Source: Streptomyces sp. NBC_01446
GTDB lineage: Bacteria; Actinomycetota; Actinomycetes; Streptomycetales; Streptomycetaceae
Reading direction: 5' to 3'
DNA length: 64,000 bases
Assembly: GCF_026340095.1 (NCBI RefSeq)
Contig: NZ_JAPEPO010000002.1
Span: 62,001-126,000, forward strand
The notes under the pieces: generated by a model
The model's database searches: none
What the model was told of the DNA's origin: nothing
The model's input: the letters and a program-made list of their open reading frames with translations, nothing else
Program-made: the position numbers and the translations under genes
Shown: positions 26,779-35,610 of the stretch, in pieces
Position numbering within the stretch: position 1 is the stretch's first letter
How the letters are laid out: every line of letters starts with the position of its first letter

Positions 26779-27010
26779 TCCGTGAGGACGGTGCGGACGC
26801 GCTGGACACTCTCCTGGTGGTGGAGGTCCCCACGCCGGTGTGGCAGCGCGTGGTCCACGGCGAGCGTGGATCCGGCAGTGCTCTGCTGATGTAGAAGCGC
26901 TCGCCCCAGGTGGCCTCGCCGGGATAGACCCAGGGGCACAGCGCCTGGATGAGTCCGGCGCCGCCGGCAGAGCATCCGCGAGTCGCCCGAGAGGACTGGC
27001 CAACTCCGCG

Positions 27011-29113
27011 CTATGAAAACTCGCTTGGGGTAAAGCGGTTCCCGGTGACGATCCCCGCGACAACGGCACGATCAACGGAAGCGCCTGGCGGCCGGTGCGA
27101 GGTCACCCAGGCGAGCTCGTCCACTCGAAGGCTGCCGGCTTTGGTCTTCTCCGTCAGGTCGAGCACCAGCAGCTGTCCGAACGGGACGTTGGTGTTGCTG
27201 TACTCGGCTGCCTGCGCCAGGTATTTCCCTTGCAGATAGTCTCGATCACTGTTCGTGGGGTTCTTCTTAATCTCTGTCAGGTATTGGAGGGGTCCGAAGC
27301 TGACGAGGACATCGGCTCGGCCGAGTGCTTGGTTGATGGCCTCGACCTGGGCCAAAGCACCCAGCTGCCCAGTGCGCAGCCACTGGAAGAAATGCTGTTG
27401 GAGGTCGTTCTCCACGGGGACCGCATCGCCGTCGGCCTTGTTGTAGCGTCGTCGGTAGTCCCGGATCCGGATCTTCTTGTTGTTGGTGTCGAAGCGGCCC
27501 TCGCCGAACGCGGTGGCGGTATCCAGATCGGCTGCTGCTTTGAGGAACAGCAAGGTCTGCTCGACCAGAAGAGAGAACGTGCGACGTGTCTCGCCGGTGA
27601 AGTCGGGGAAGACGCTCAGCTGTGCCAGGAACCGATTGAGCAAGGGCACCACGACGGGATCGGAGTTTCGCAGCCGGGCGAGGTCCTCGGTGTGAGTGAG
27701 GCCGTCGATCACAACCAGGGCTTCATCGCTGATGTTGCGCGCGAGGGCGGAAGCGAAGTCGATTCCGAGCTTCCTAACGGTGGTGGGCGCAAATCTGTAG
27801 GCGCGTTCTACGTCGTTCTCCGAGGGGCCGCTCTCATCTGCGCCGTCCCCGGCAGGTGTGTGGGCTTCGCGGTCGGTCTGCGCCGCCGCGGAGGCCATAC
27901 GGCGATCGATGTTGGCCACCAGGACCGCGGCAGTGGGGTGGTCGAAGCCGGTCCCGGGGTGCTGTTCGGGTGCTGACGCGGCTCGGCGCAGCTGAGCTAG
28001 CAGCGCCTGGCGTCGCAGGAAGGAGTCTTCTACTGCAGGCTCGACCAGCAGGGCGAGGCCTGACCCGTCTTGACTGCCCAGGGGACACACCGTGCGGGAC
28101 GCGCTGTAGGCACTCAGGACATCGTCCAGGGCAGCCCACGGCTCCATCCAGACATCTTCCAGCAGGAGTTCCGCGGCACGGTGCAGGCGCAGGACGAGCC
28201 GCCCCCAGGCCACTTCCGCTGCGAGTTGGGGCTGCAGCCACGCGGGTTGATGCATGCCCCAGTGCCCTGCGTCCCTGTGTTGCAGCGCCGTGTCCAGGCG
28301 CGCCGCCGCCGCGGCGACTGCCGTCGCGTCCCCGGTGGTGAAGGCGAGGACGGCGTCGCAGACGGCGGCGTAGGCCTGGGCGTCGTGGCGGGCTTCCTCC
28401 GCGGCCTCGGCCGTGTTGAACCATTCCCGGGCGGTGGTGATGTGCTCACTGACCTTGTCCAACGACTGCGCGGACAGAGCGGATCGCAGATGGTCACAAC
28501 CGAGTTCTACGAAGGCATCGACGTCGCTGGCTTCGTCAGCGGCGAGCAGCATGAGCAGAGAGCGCACGGTCTCGGTGATGAGCTGTTCGTCCTGGGACCA
28601 GCAGTCCAGGGCGAGACCGAGAATGCGCGGAAGACGCTCAAGGAAGTCCTCCGGACTGTGTGCGTCCAGCTCTTCGAGGATGCCCCACACCTTTATGGGG
28701 CTCACCATCTTGGAAACGGCGAGCCGGACTGCTCCCTCCAGCCGCGCGGCCGCCAAAAGCGGCACGGACTGAACTGCCTCGTACAGGCCTGTCAGGAGGG
28801 CTCCGTTGAGGGGCTTGGCCAGAGCCTTCGCCGTGTTCGTACTGCCGAGCAGTTTCTCCAGGGCCGAGGTCAGGTGCAGGACGCTGAGCTGCCGGGCAAA
28901 GCCAGTGGAGAACTGTGCCGCCGCATGGTCCCATGCCCGATCGTCGTGGTCGAAGGCGTGGGTGATGGCCTCAGCGAGCAGTGGCGCGTAGGGGCCGGAC
29001 GCGACCTCTGCGACTTCACCGTGCACGACGGTTTCGGGCAGACCCACAGCGTCGAAGGTGATCATCTGGCCGGTGCCCGCCAGATCGCTCAATCGGCCGG
29101 CGAGCTGCGTCAT
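27011..29113 (-). CDS. large effector with C-terminal PD-(D/E)XK-like nuclease domain, ABC operon gene 3
   Basis: The ATG at 29113 is chosen over the GTG at 29119 because GGAGGGAGG lies six bases before it. About 700 residues. The N-terminal about 500 residues are helical and repeat-like (SALEKLLGSTNTAKALAKPL, TAEAAEEARHDAQAYAAVCD). The C-terminus has NDLQQHFFQWLR, then ADVLVSFG (D601), LTEIKK (E614-x-K616) and QAAEYSNTNVPFGQLLVLDL. That is the D...ExK...Q/Y pattern of restriction-like nucleases. It starts 31 bases after the ATPase stop and is cotranscribed with it. In ABC-three-component and Lamassu-like systems such a protein is the toxic nuclease released by the ATPase. The nuclease call rests on motifs only. 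Confidence 0.65.
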   Translation of the reverse strand: MTQLAGRLSDLAGTGQMITFDAVGLPETVVHGEVAEVASGPYAPLLAEAITHAFDHDDRAWDHAAAQFSTGFARQLSVLHLTSALEKLLGSTNTAKALAKPLNGALLTGLYEAVQSVPLLAAARLEGAVRLAVSKMVSPIKVWGILEELDAHSPEDFLERLPRILGLALDCWSQDEQLITETVRSLLMLLAADEASDVDAFVELGCDHLRSALSAQSLDKVSEHITTAREWFNTAEAAEEARHDAQAYAAVCDAVLAFTTGDATAVAAAAARLDTALQHRDAGHWGMHQPAWLQPQLAAEVAWGRLVLRLHRAAELLLEDVWMEPWAALDDVLSAYSASRTVCPLGSQDGSGLALLVEPAVEDSFLRRQALLAQLRRAASAPEQHPGTGFDHPTAAVLVANIDRRMASAAAQTDREAHTPAGDGADESGPSENDVERAYRFAPTTVRKLGIDFASALARNISDEALVVIDGLTHTEDLARLRNSDPVVVPLLNRFLAQLSVFPDFTGETRRTFSLLVEQTLLFLKAAADLDTATAFGEGRFDTNNKKIRIRDYRRRYNKADGDAVPVENDLQQHFFQWLRTGQLGALAQVEAINQALGRADVLVSFGPLQYLTEIKKNPTNSDRDYLQGKYLAQAAEYSNTNVPFGQLLVLDLTEKTKAGSLRVDELAWVTSHRPPGASVDRAVVAGIVTGNRFTPSEFS

Positions 29114-29144
29114 GTCCACCCTCCCTCCGGCGGCGTTTTCACCG

Positions 29145-31115
29145 TCACCACAACGGTTTGCCTGCTGCGGCTTCCAGTATGTGATCGTCTCGGAGCACGT
29201 CGTGGGCCAACGCCGAGTCTGCCGTAGTGATCAGCACCTGGAGGTCGGATTCCGCCGCCAGGATGAACAGCTCCCGCAGCAGGGTGTGGGCATCCAGGTC
29301 CTGGACCTCCTCGGCCTTGGGGCTGTCGATCAGGAGCAGACCAGGATGCGTGGAGATCCCGTGCCCGGCTCCTACCCGCAGCAGGGCAATCACCACAGCG
29401 ATGCGCAGGCGCAGCCGCTCACCCGCGCTCTGCTTTCCGAACCAGTCCTTGACGCCGCCGTCCTTGACGACCCTCAGCCGTGCCGCGCGGTCGATCTCCA
29501 CTGCTTCCAGAGAGGTGATGCCGAACCTGCGTCCGAGCTGCAAAATCTCCTTGTTGACCTCCGCGAAGAGGACGGAAGCCGCGCTCTTGCTGTCATCTTC
29601 GAGTACCTGGGTGCCGGCCCCAAGGACCTTGATAGTCGTCGCCTCGACCGGGTCTTCGGTCACCGCCGGAAGCTGCGGGAACACCGATAGCGCACCCTCC
29701 AGCCGCAACACCGCTTCCTGCGCCAGCAACCGCTCCGGCAGCTGTGTGACGGCGCGAGCGCTTCGCAGCCGGTCCTCGACGGCCGCCAGGTCGTTGGTGA
29801 GGCGGGTAAGGGCCGTCTCCGCCTCCTCCAGCGCCTCGTGTGCTTCGTCCTCCGCGATGACGGACTCGAACAGCCGCTGGCTGGCTTCGTCGGTGACTTC
29901 CTCAGGCGTCTCGTCGTCCCCCGCGACAGGGCGCAAACACACGGCGCACGCGTGAGTGTCCCGTTCATCGGACTTGCGGTCTTCAGCGATCTCCTGATCG
30001 CACCGGGGACAGGCCTTGGGGTCCAGACCGTGAAAGAGGACACGAGCCGTGGCACTCTCGGTGACATCGTTGAGGATCTTTGCATCGCGCTGCCGCTGCT
30101 TGCGGGCCCTGCGGTGCACTTGCATCAACTCCTCCCACGATTCCTGGGAGTTGGCGACCCGGCGGGCCAGTGCGGCCGCCTCTGCGGCCAGCTCGGCGAG
30201 CGACTTGCCGTCGTCCGCCGGACCAAGGGCCGCAAGTCGCGCGCGAGCCGTGCCCAAGTCGGCCTCGACTTGTTCCCGCTCGGCCCGGCGTGCGCTCACC
30301 GCCTCTTCCGCCGCGACCCGACGGTTCTTGTACGCGGCGGTGCGTACGTCGTAGGCAGTCTTGACGCGGGTCAGGGTCGCCGCAGCCGGCAAATCTAGGA
30401 ACACCTGCAAGAGCCGGCCCGGCAGACCGCTCATGGTCTGGTCCCCCAGCAGCGCCTTGTCCCCGCCTGCGGGCAGGTAGACCGATCCGTAGTACGACGG
30501 CCAGCCATGCGTCTGGGTACTGGTCTCGTTGAAGGTGTTGACCAGGGGCTGCAGGTCGAGCCGGTCCATCATGAGGGCCTGGACCTGGCTGGCGAAGCTG
30601 ACCGAGCTGTTGGCCCTGACCGCGGGCGTAATATCGCGCGCCGAGTCGGGCGTACGAACGGCCTCCAGCGCCTGGACGTCTGGAGACGTCAGAACGACAG
30701 CGGAAGTGATCTCCCCCTCCATGAGGTCGAGCCGGAAGCCCATCGGCTGCCCCGCGACAATAACGTCGAGATCCAACTCGCTCAGCCAGTGCTGCACTCC
30801 GGCCTGAAGGCCCCGCGGAACACCGCGCAGGCACCAGGTAATCAGCTCCAGGACACTGGTCTTGCCCTTCAGGTTCGCGGCCACCAGGGCAGTGAGGCCC
30901 GAGGAGAAGCGCAAGGTCGTGTCAAAGACACCGGGATCAAGGCTTCCTGTGCGTACGCCTGATATCCGCAGCCGATGCAGCCGAAGCCCCCGCGGCCGGG
31001 CCGGCGTGTTCACCAGCGGAAGACCGTACGTGTTGAAGACGTCTCGGACGTTCTCGACGGTCGCACCCGAAACAACGGCGATCCTGGACTCCAGCGACGC
31101 CTCAGTGCCCTTCAC
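29145..31115 (-). CDS. SMC/Rad50-like ABC ATPase with zinc-hook cysteines, ABC operon gene 2
   Basis: A GTG at 31115 overlaps the stop of the upstream gene (GTGA). About 656 residues. The N-terminal lobe has ALVAANLKGKTSVLELITWC as Walker A; its first Gly is replaced by Ala. A long coiled coil follows, interrupted at about residues 365-395 by two CxxC pairs (CPRCDQEI, CAVCLRPV), a Rad50-like hook. The C-terminal lobe has SAGERLRLRIAVV as ABC signature, LLLIDSPKAEE as Walker B and LQVLITTADSALAHDV. The LLIDSP form is typical of defence ABC ATPases rather than of SMC or RecN housekeeping proteins. It probably senses foreign DNA ends or structures and controls the nuclease encoded downstream. 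Confidence 0.82.
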   Translation of the reverse strand: MKGTEASLESRIAVVSGATVENVRDVFNTYGLPLVNTPARPRGLRLHRLRISGVRTGSLDPGVFDTTLRFSSGLTALVAANLKGKTSVLELITWCLRGVPRGLQAGVQHWLSELDLDVIVAGQPMGFRLDLMEGEITSAVVLTSPDVQALEAVRTPDSARDITPAVRANSSVSFASQVQALMMDRLDLQPLVNTFNETSTQTHGWPSYYGSVYLPAGGDKALLGDQTMSGLPGRLLQVFLDLPAAATLTRVKTAYDVRTAAYKNRRVAAEEAVSARRAEREQVEADLGTARARLAALGPADDGKSLAELAAEAAALARRVANSQESWEELMQVHRRARKQRQRDAKILNDVTESATARVLFHGLDPKACPRCDQEIAEDRKSDERDTHACAVCLRPVAGDDETPEEVTDEASQRLFESVIAEDEAHEALEEAETALTRLTNDLAAVEDRLRSARAVTQLPERLLAQEAVLRLEGALSVFPQLPAVTEDPVEATTIKVLGAGTQVLEDDSKSAASVLFAEVNKEILQLGRRFGITSLEAVEIDRAARLRVVKDGGVKDWFGKQSAGERLRLRIAVVIALLRVGAGHGISTHPGLLLIDSPKAEEVQDLDAHTLLRELFILAAESDLQVLITTADSALAHDVLRDDHILEAAAGKPLW

Positions 31116-31822
31116 GATTCCCTTGCCCCCACACTGTTCATCTCTGCCTGAGCTCGCAATCTGTCCAGTCGCTGCCGTGCCTGTGTGCTCACGGAACCGA
31201 TCCGTGTGCCACGCGCCGTCTCGGCGTACTCGCGCTGCAGATACTGCCGGGCCTTCAAGTCGCTGCCCCCCAGCCCATCGGCGAGGGCGATGACCAAGGC
31301 GACCCTGTCGACGTAGTACTTGAATTCGGGCGCGGCGCTCACGATGTCGTGCACGATATGCTGGCCGGCGCTCAGCAGGTAATAGTCGTGCTGGCGGACG
31401 CGGTTGACAGTGCCCCGGCGCCGACGGACCACAAGACCAGCACTCCGCAGGACGGCGAGGGCGTCGTCCAGTGGCTCGTAAGCGCCGAAGTGGTGGCGCA
31501 GCATGGGGTAGCGGCGGACCTCCGGCTCCTCGGAGTCCAGAATCCTGCCGGCCCACCGCAGGAGCCCTGGCTCCTGGCTGCTCTCATAGTCAGTGAGCAG
31601 CTCATCAGCCAGGTAGTCCGGATTGCGGAGCCAAAAGTCCAGCTTCTGTAGCCTCACTTGCGTCCGGACAACGCCCACCGCGTCCTTGAGCCCCGGGTCG
31701 GCGAGGTCGGCTCCAGTCGGAGTCTCGCTCGCCCCGTTGATCAGCAGCAGAATCCGTACGGCGTCTTGCTCCCGGCTTGTGACGGGGGTGTCGTCCTGCG
31801 ATGCAGCAGCCTGATCGTCCAC
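31112..31822 (-). CDS. small middle component of the ABC/nuclease defence operon, gene 1
   Basis: 236 residues from a GTG at 31822. It has helical, winged-helix-like content: AVRILLLINGA, VRTQVRLQKLDFWLRNPDYL, PLDDALAVLRSAGLVVRRRR, and YYVDRVALVIALADGLGGSD. The LQKLDFWLRNP phrase resembles the middle components of ABC-three-component systems and is in the size range of Lamassu C-type subunits. It overlaps the ATPase gene by four bases, which implies coupled translation and a fixed stoichiometry. The promoter should lie in 31823-32196. Confidence 0.6.
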   Translation of the reverse strand: MDDQAAASQDDTPVTSREQDAVRILLLINGASETPTGADLADPGLKDAVGVVRTQVRLQKLDFWLRNPDYLADELLTDYESSQEPGLLRWAGRILDSEEPEVRRYPMLRHHFGAYEPLDDALAVLRSAGLVVRRRRGTVNRVRQHDYYLLSAGQHIVHDIVSAAPEFKYYVDRVALVIALADGLGGSDLKARQYLQREYAETARGTRIGSVSTQARQRLDRLRAQAEMNSVGARES

Positions 31823-32214
31823 CGGACCAAGGTATCCTTCACCGATCGATCAGGGAGCCCCTCGAGCCTTCTTGGTGAGCTCCCCGGCCCGGTGCTGCGT
31901 TCGCCGCCCTCCGATGCCCGGGTCTGCGGCGAGGTCTTCTGCGCTGACGAAGCCACGTCCTTCCGGCGCCAACGTTCCGACGCCTTGATCCCCATTCCCA
32001 GTAACACATCAGGGGCGCAGCTCGGTTAGCCGCCATCGAACTCGTTGCGCACGCTCGCGGACAATCCGGCCTGAAGTCGCCACTCATGCTCATCCAAGCG
32101 TCTCAGCCGCCGCTATCTCGATTGGTTCCCCAGGAGTTGGCCGACTCCGCCTAACCTCCAGACCAGTCACCTGGCTAGCGTCAGGTCGAATGTCTCATGA
32201 GACATGCTGAGCGC
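31823..32214. other. intergenic region upstream of the ABC operon
   Basis: No gene is supported here. It must contain the leftward promoter of the ABC/nuclease operon. A direct AGG-type ribosome site ahead of the GTG at 31822 is weak (GAAGGA about 14 bases upstream). Confidence 0.35.
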
Positions 32215-32823
32215 GAAGAACAGGCCCAGTTCGAGCACGCCAACGAGGTGCGTACGGAGCACGGCGGCGCCCCCTTCGCCAACCCGAGGAACGCCGCTGC
32301 GGGCACACTCAGGGCCAAGGAGCGCGCCTACACGGTGCCGATGACCTTCTTCGCGTACGGCCTGCTGCCCCTGCCCGGCACGTCGGCCGAGCACGCCGAG
32401 GCGTTGCGCTCACTGGCCCACGGCGAACTGATGGACCGCGCGGCCACCCTCGGCGTCAACACACCGGCCACGACGGCCGTTTCGGGACTCACCGTCGACA
32501 CCGTCGAGGAGGTGCTCGCGCGAGTCGAGCACATCGCGGGCCTGCGCGCCGAGCTGCCGTTCGGCATCGACGGGATCGTCGTCAAGGCGGACCTCGCGGC
32601 CGATCAGGCGGCCGCCGGATCGGGCACGCGCGCCCCGCGCTGGGCCATCGCCTTCAAGCTGCCGGCCGTCGAGAAGATCACCCGCCTCCTCGACGTCGAG
32701 TGGAACGTCGGCCGTACGGGCATCATCGCCCCGCGCGCCGTCCTCGAACCCGTCGACATCGACGGCAGCACGGTCACGTACGCCACCCTCCTTCCGTCGG
32801 GGAGCGCGGCTCTGCGTGGCTGA
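32215..32823 (+). pseudogene. ligA: NAD-dependent DNA ligase (ligA), internal fragment
   Basis: The frame reads QFEHANEVRTEHGGAPFANP, RNAAAGTLRAKERAYTVPMT, LPFGIDGIVVKADL, APRWAIAFKLPA and EWNVGRTGIIAPRAVLEPV. These are the middle motifs of the LigA adenylation domain and the start of the OB fold. The residues before about 32220 and after 32800 are unrelated, so the active-site Lys region, zinc finger, HhH and BRCT parts are missing. It is a stump of a ligA-like gene, not a functional ligase. Confidence 0.85.
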
Positions 32824-33178
32824 ATGAGTCTCAATAAGTGCAGCTCAGATGCCCTACGGGTCGGAGGCTATCGAGTGCAACAGGTGTCGTGCAAGCGTGT
32901 CGCAGATCTTGTGACGCTAGCGCTATGACCAGAAGGGTTCGCCGGTAAGCCCGCGTCATCCGCTGCTGTGGACGCACGACGGAGGACCGCAGCTCGTACT
33001 CGGTCGTACTCGCGCGTCTGGCAACGCAGCGAGATGCCGTGCCGGCGTCGAGGGCCGGTGAACCTTCCGGTCACAGGTCTAGATCCACATGCACGGCCAA
33101 CTTGCGCCATTGCGGCCCCTGGCGTCAGCCCGACGGACATGATGGGAGAGACACGCAATAGCGGAGGGGACGAGACCC
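32824..33178. other. stretch without a gene, upstream of the PIN-like nuclease
   Basis: No supported frame. GGAGGGG at about 33164 serves as the ribosome site for the ATG at 33179. No clear promoter boxes can be assigned by eye. Confidence 0.35.
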
Positions 33179-34540
33179 ATGTCCGGGGACAACAGCGACG
33201 GAACCACCTCACGGGGCCTGTTCGACGGTTACGAGGGGTACCGAACGCCGACGGCAGCTGACTACGAACGATTGATGAAGAGCGGGTTGATCGTCCTCGA
33301 TACCAATGTACTGCTCGACCTTTATCGTATGAATCACCGAGTTCGTGCGGACATGCTCACTGTTCTCGACAGCCTTCAGGATCGACTCTGGATCCCGCAC
33401 CAGGTCATCGAAGAGTTCTGGCGTAACCAGCAGCAGGACGGGTTGCTTGGACACCACATAGATCGCGCTAGTCAGGCCAAGCAGACTCTGACAAAAGCCC
33501 GTGAGAGTATCCGTCAGGCAATCAATCGTTGGGCGAAAGAAGTCCACCTCAGCGAAGATGCGCCCATACGCGGGAAGTTGGAAGAAGGCAGCGCGGGACT
33601 CGACTCGGCGATCGAGTCCCTCTCCGATTTGATCGATGAACAGGCCAGTAGTGATGAAGTACCTGGATCGGCAGACACAAACAGAGATCCGGTGATCCAG
33701 GGATTGGAGTCGCTTCTGCAGGGTCGCATCGGGGCCCCCATGCCTGACGCGGATCGGGACGAGGCCATTGCCACAGCTAAGTCCCGTGCGGCGATAAAGC
33801 AACCGCCAGGTTTCCGGGATTTCGAAGAGGGTAAGCCTGACCCAGCGGCGGCTGGCGACTATCTCGTCTGGGTCCAATTGATGGAGGAGGCAAAGCGGCG
33901 CGGGATCGATGCTCTGTTCGTCACCAGGGACTTGAAGGAGGACTGGTGGCGAAACTCTATGAAGGGGATGCCTCGCCAGCCCCGGGTGGAACTCGTAGAT
34001 GAGATGCGCTCCGTCACCGGACATCAACTGTTCATGATGGAACCGAGTAACCTGATGAAACAGGCCAGAAGCCTGTTTGACTTGGAATCTCGAGTTGACC
34101 AGCAATCAGTCACAGCGCTGGAGCAGTTCGAGACTACTGAGTCCGCTGGAGGCGAGCGCTGGGATGAAGCCAACCTTGAGGCTCTGATTGATCTGCTCCT
34201 GGAGACGGCAGTGGTCCAAGCTCAGGCAATCCTCGATGCTGCACTCAATGATGGGTTCGTCAGCCGCGAAACAGTCTACGACCTGGGTGGATACGATGCC
34301 TCTCGAATGCTTCGAGGGTTCACGCGTCCCGTCAAGACAGCCGCGAGGCGTTTGCAAGACGACGGAGTTTCAACTGGGGATGCCAGTGAGCTACTTAAGG
34401 CTGTTTACGATAATGGCGTAGTGGCCACTGGTTTCCGCATCCCCCAGTACACGGTTCCGATCTTGAAGCTCCTTGCTGAGCGCGTTTATGGCGCATCTGA
34501 CCTTGATCGCGATGCCGAGGGTGTCGACTCTGAGGAGTGA
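33179..34540 (+). CDS. PIN-like domain (PIN_8/DUF4935-type) nuclease
   Basis: 453 residues from an ATG at 33179 with GGAGGGG upstream. The PIN-like fold shows LIVLDTNVLLDLYR (D41), WIPHQVIEEFWRNQQQ (E78 or E79), PDPAAAGDYLVWVQLMEEAK (D about 222) and DALFVTRDLKEDWW (TRD). These are the four acidic positions of this RNase/nuclease family. Between them a long charged helical insert occurs, as in PIN_8 proteins. The C-terminal about 150 residues are helical and of unknown role. Such genes recur in defence islands, often alone. Base composition is less GC-rich than the neighbours. A strong hairpin follows the stop. Confidence 0.78.
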   Translation: MSGDNSDGTTSRGLFDGYEGYRTPTAADYERLMKSGLIVLDTNVLLDLYRMNHRVRADMLTVLDSLQDRLWIPHQVIEEFWRNQQQDGLLGHHIDRASQAKQTLTKARESIRQAINRWAKEVHLSEDAPIRGKLEEGSAGLDSAIESLSDLIDEQASSDEVPGSADTNRDPVIQGLESLLQGRIGAPMPDADRDEAIATAKSRAAIKQPPGFRDFEEGKPDPAAAGDYLVWVQLMEEAKRRGIDALFVTRDLKEDWWRNSMKGMPRQPRVELVDEMRSVTGHQLFMMEPSNLMKQARSLFDLESRVDQQSVTALEQFETTESAGGERWDEANLEALIDLLLETAVVQAQAILDAALNDGFVSRETVYDLGGYDASRMLRGFTRPVKTAARRLQDDGVSTGDASELLKAVYDNGVVATGFRIPQYTVPILKLLAERVYGASDLDRDAEGVDSEE

Positions 34541-34570
34541 AGCCAGCCTGCGAAAGGTGTGGCCCCAGCG

Positions 34571-34614
34571 ACGGCTGGCCTAACTCCCCCCGCGCGAGGA
34601 GTTAGGCCAGCCGT
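34571..34614. terminator. long perfect hairpin terminator between convergent genes
   Basis: A 17-bp perfect stem, ACGGCTGGCCTAACTCC (34571-34587) paired with GGAGTTAGGCCAGCCGT (34598-34614), with a 10-base loop. It lies 30 bases after the PIN-like gene stop and at the end of the convergent integrase remnant, so it could stop transcription from both sides. Confidence 0.8.
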
Positions 34615-35136
34615 GTCCTCCTAGGCCGACCTGGGTCGAGGATCTCCGGGTCCAAGTGGTAGCAGGCATAACAGATGCGGCCCTCGGGGCGGCGGGCCTC
34701 GTTGCGTACGTTCTCGCGGCCGCAGCGGGTGCATATGACCTGCTGGCTCCGGGCGTCGCAGCCTGCAGAGTCGTCCTTGAGGGCGGAGTTGGCGCAGGCC
34801 GCTTCGTACCTTCCCGCAGTGCGCGTAACCTGAACGGACCGCGGAGTGCCCGGAGCTTGCAGGACTTCAGTAAGCCGCAGCAGGTCCGGCGGACAGAGCG
34901 AACTGCCCGAGGCCAACGCGTCGGGGTGGGCGGCCAGGTGCTCGGCGATCTCCTCAAGGAAGCGTGCGGCCCCTCGCACGGGTACCGACACCGCGGTCAC
35001 CAGCGCGGCCTCGGCCTCCTGAGGGTTGAGCGCGGGGGCAGGGCCGAGGTGAGGCGGCCGTCGCGGCCTCCATGCGTGCGGCCTGCGCGGCCAGCCGGGC
35101 GACGACCGACGGGGCGTTCGGCGCAGGCGCGGTCAC
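34602..35136 (-). pseudogene. site-specific integrase remnant with zinc-ribbon segment, frameshifted
   Basis: A start GTG at 35136 overlaps the stop expected for the upstream regulator. The N-terminus (APNAPSVVARLAAQAARMEA) and the next part (VRGAARFLEEIAEHLAAHPD, LCPPDLLRLTEVLQAPGTPR) are in different frames. The frame then continues through VICTRCGRENVRNEARRPEG and ICYACYHLDPEILDP, a CxxC...CxxC zinc ribbon as in a group of actinobacterial integrase-like proteins, and stops early. The catalytic domain is missing. Family identity is inferred from the ribbon and the paired regulator. Confidence 0.45.
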
Positions 35137-35440
35137 AGGTCCTCTGGCCGCCAAATCGAGGTCCGACTCACGGCCGGCAGCGGGCTTGGCGTCTCGCCAC
35201 CCGTGGTCTTGCGTACCTGTTCGTTGACGACCTGGACCTCGATGAGGTCGTTGGGCTGGCAGTCGAGGAGTCGCGCAGAGCCGCGAGGGTGTCCATCGAC
35301 ATCCGCGCCGGCGGCTGCATGACCAGGCGGAAGACCTGCTCGCGCGAGAGGGTGACGCCCCGTTCGGCCAACAGCGGCACCAGGTCGGCCAGAGAATCGC
35401 TAGCCAAGTTTCTTGTGCAGCAGCCGGTTTCAGTACTCGT
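35133..35440 (-). pseudogene. small XRE-type regulator with a one-base deletion
   Basis: The frame encodes LADLVPLLAERGVTLSREQV, FRLVMQPPARMSMDTLAALR and then turns into Ser/Arg-rich nonsense. Shifting one base after that point restores PNDLIEVQVVNEQVRKTTGG and a stop at 35133, as in short XRE regulators paired with integrases. Comparison with the expected codons suggests loss of a single base in GCGACTCCTCGAC. The upstream end is also unclear. It is not functional as it stands. Confidence 0.55.
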
Positions 35441-35610
35441 CCGAGACGCCTGTCGACAAGTCCTACCCAGCTCTGACCGGTACGACGCGAGATTCACTGC
35501 GCATCCGCTTGGCTCTGGCTTGACACCCGCAGCCGGTCCTCGTCCACTGGATGGTGAGGGCCATATGCGCTTTGGGGCGCTACTCAGGTCAGTCGATCCA
35601 GGTGGGACTC

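Noticed and set aside
29145..31556. 803-codon version of the ABC ATPase
   Set aside because: The N-terminal extension overlaps the upstream gene and is low-complexity. The GTG at 31115 overlaps that gene's stop as GTGA, which is the usual operon arrangement.
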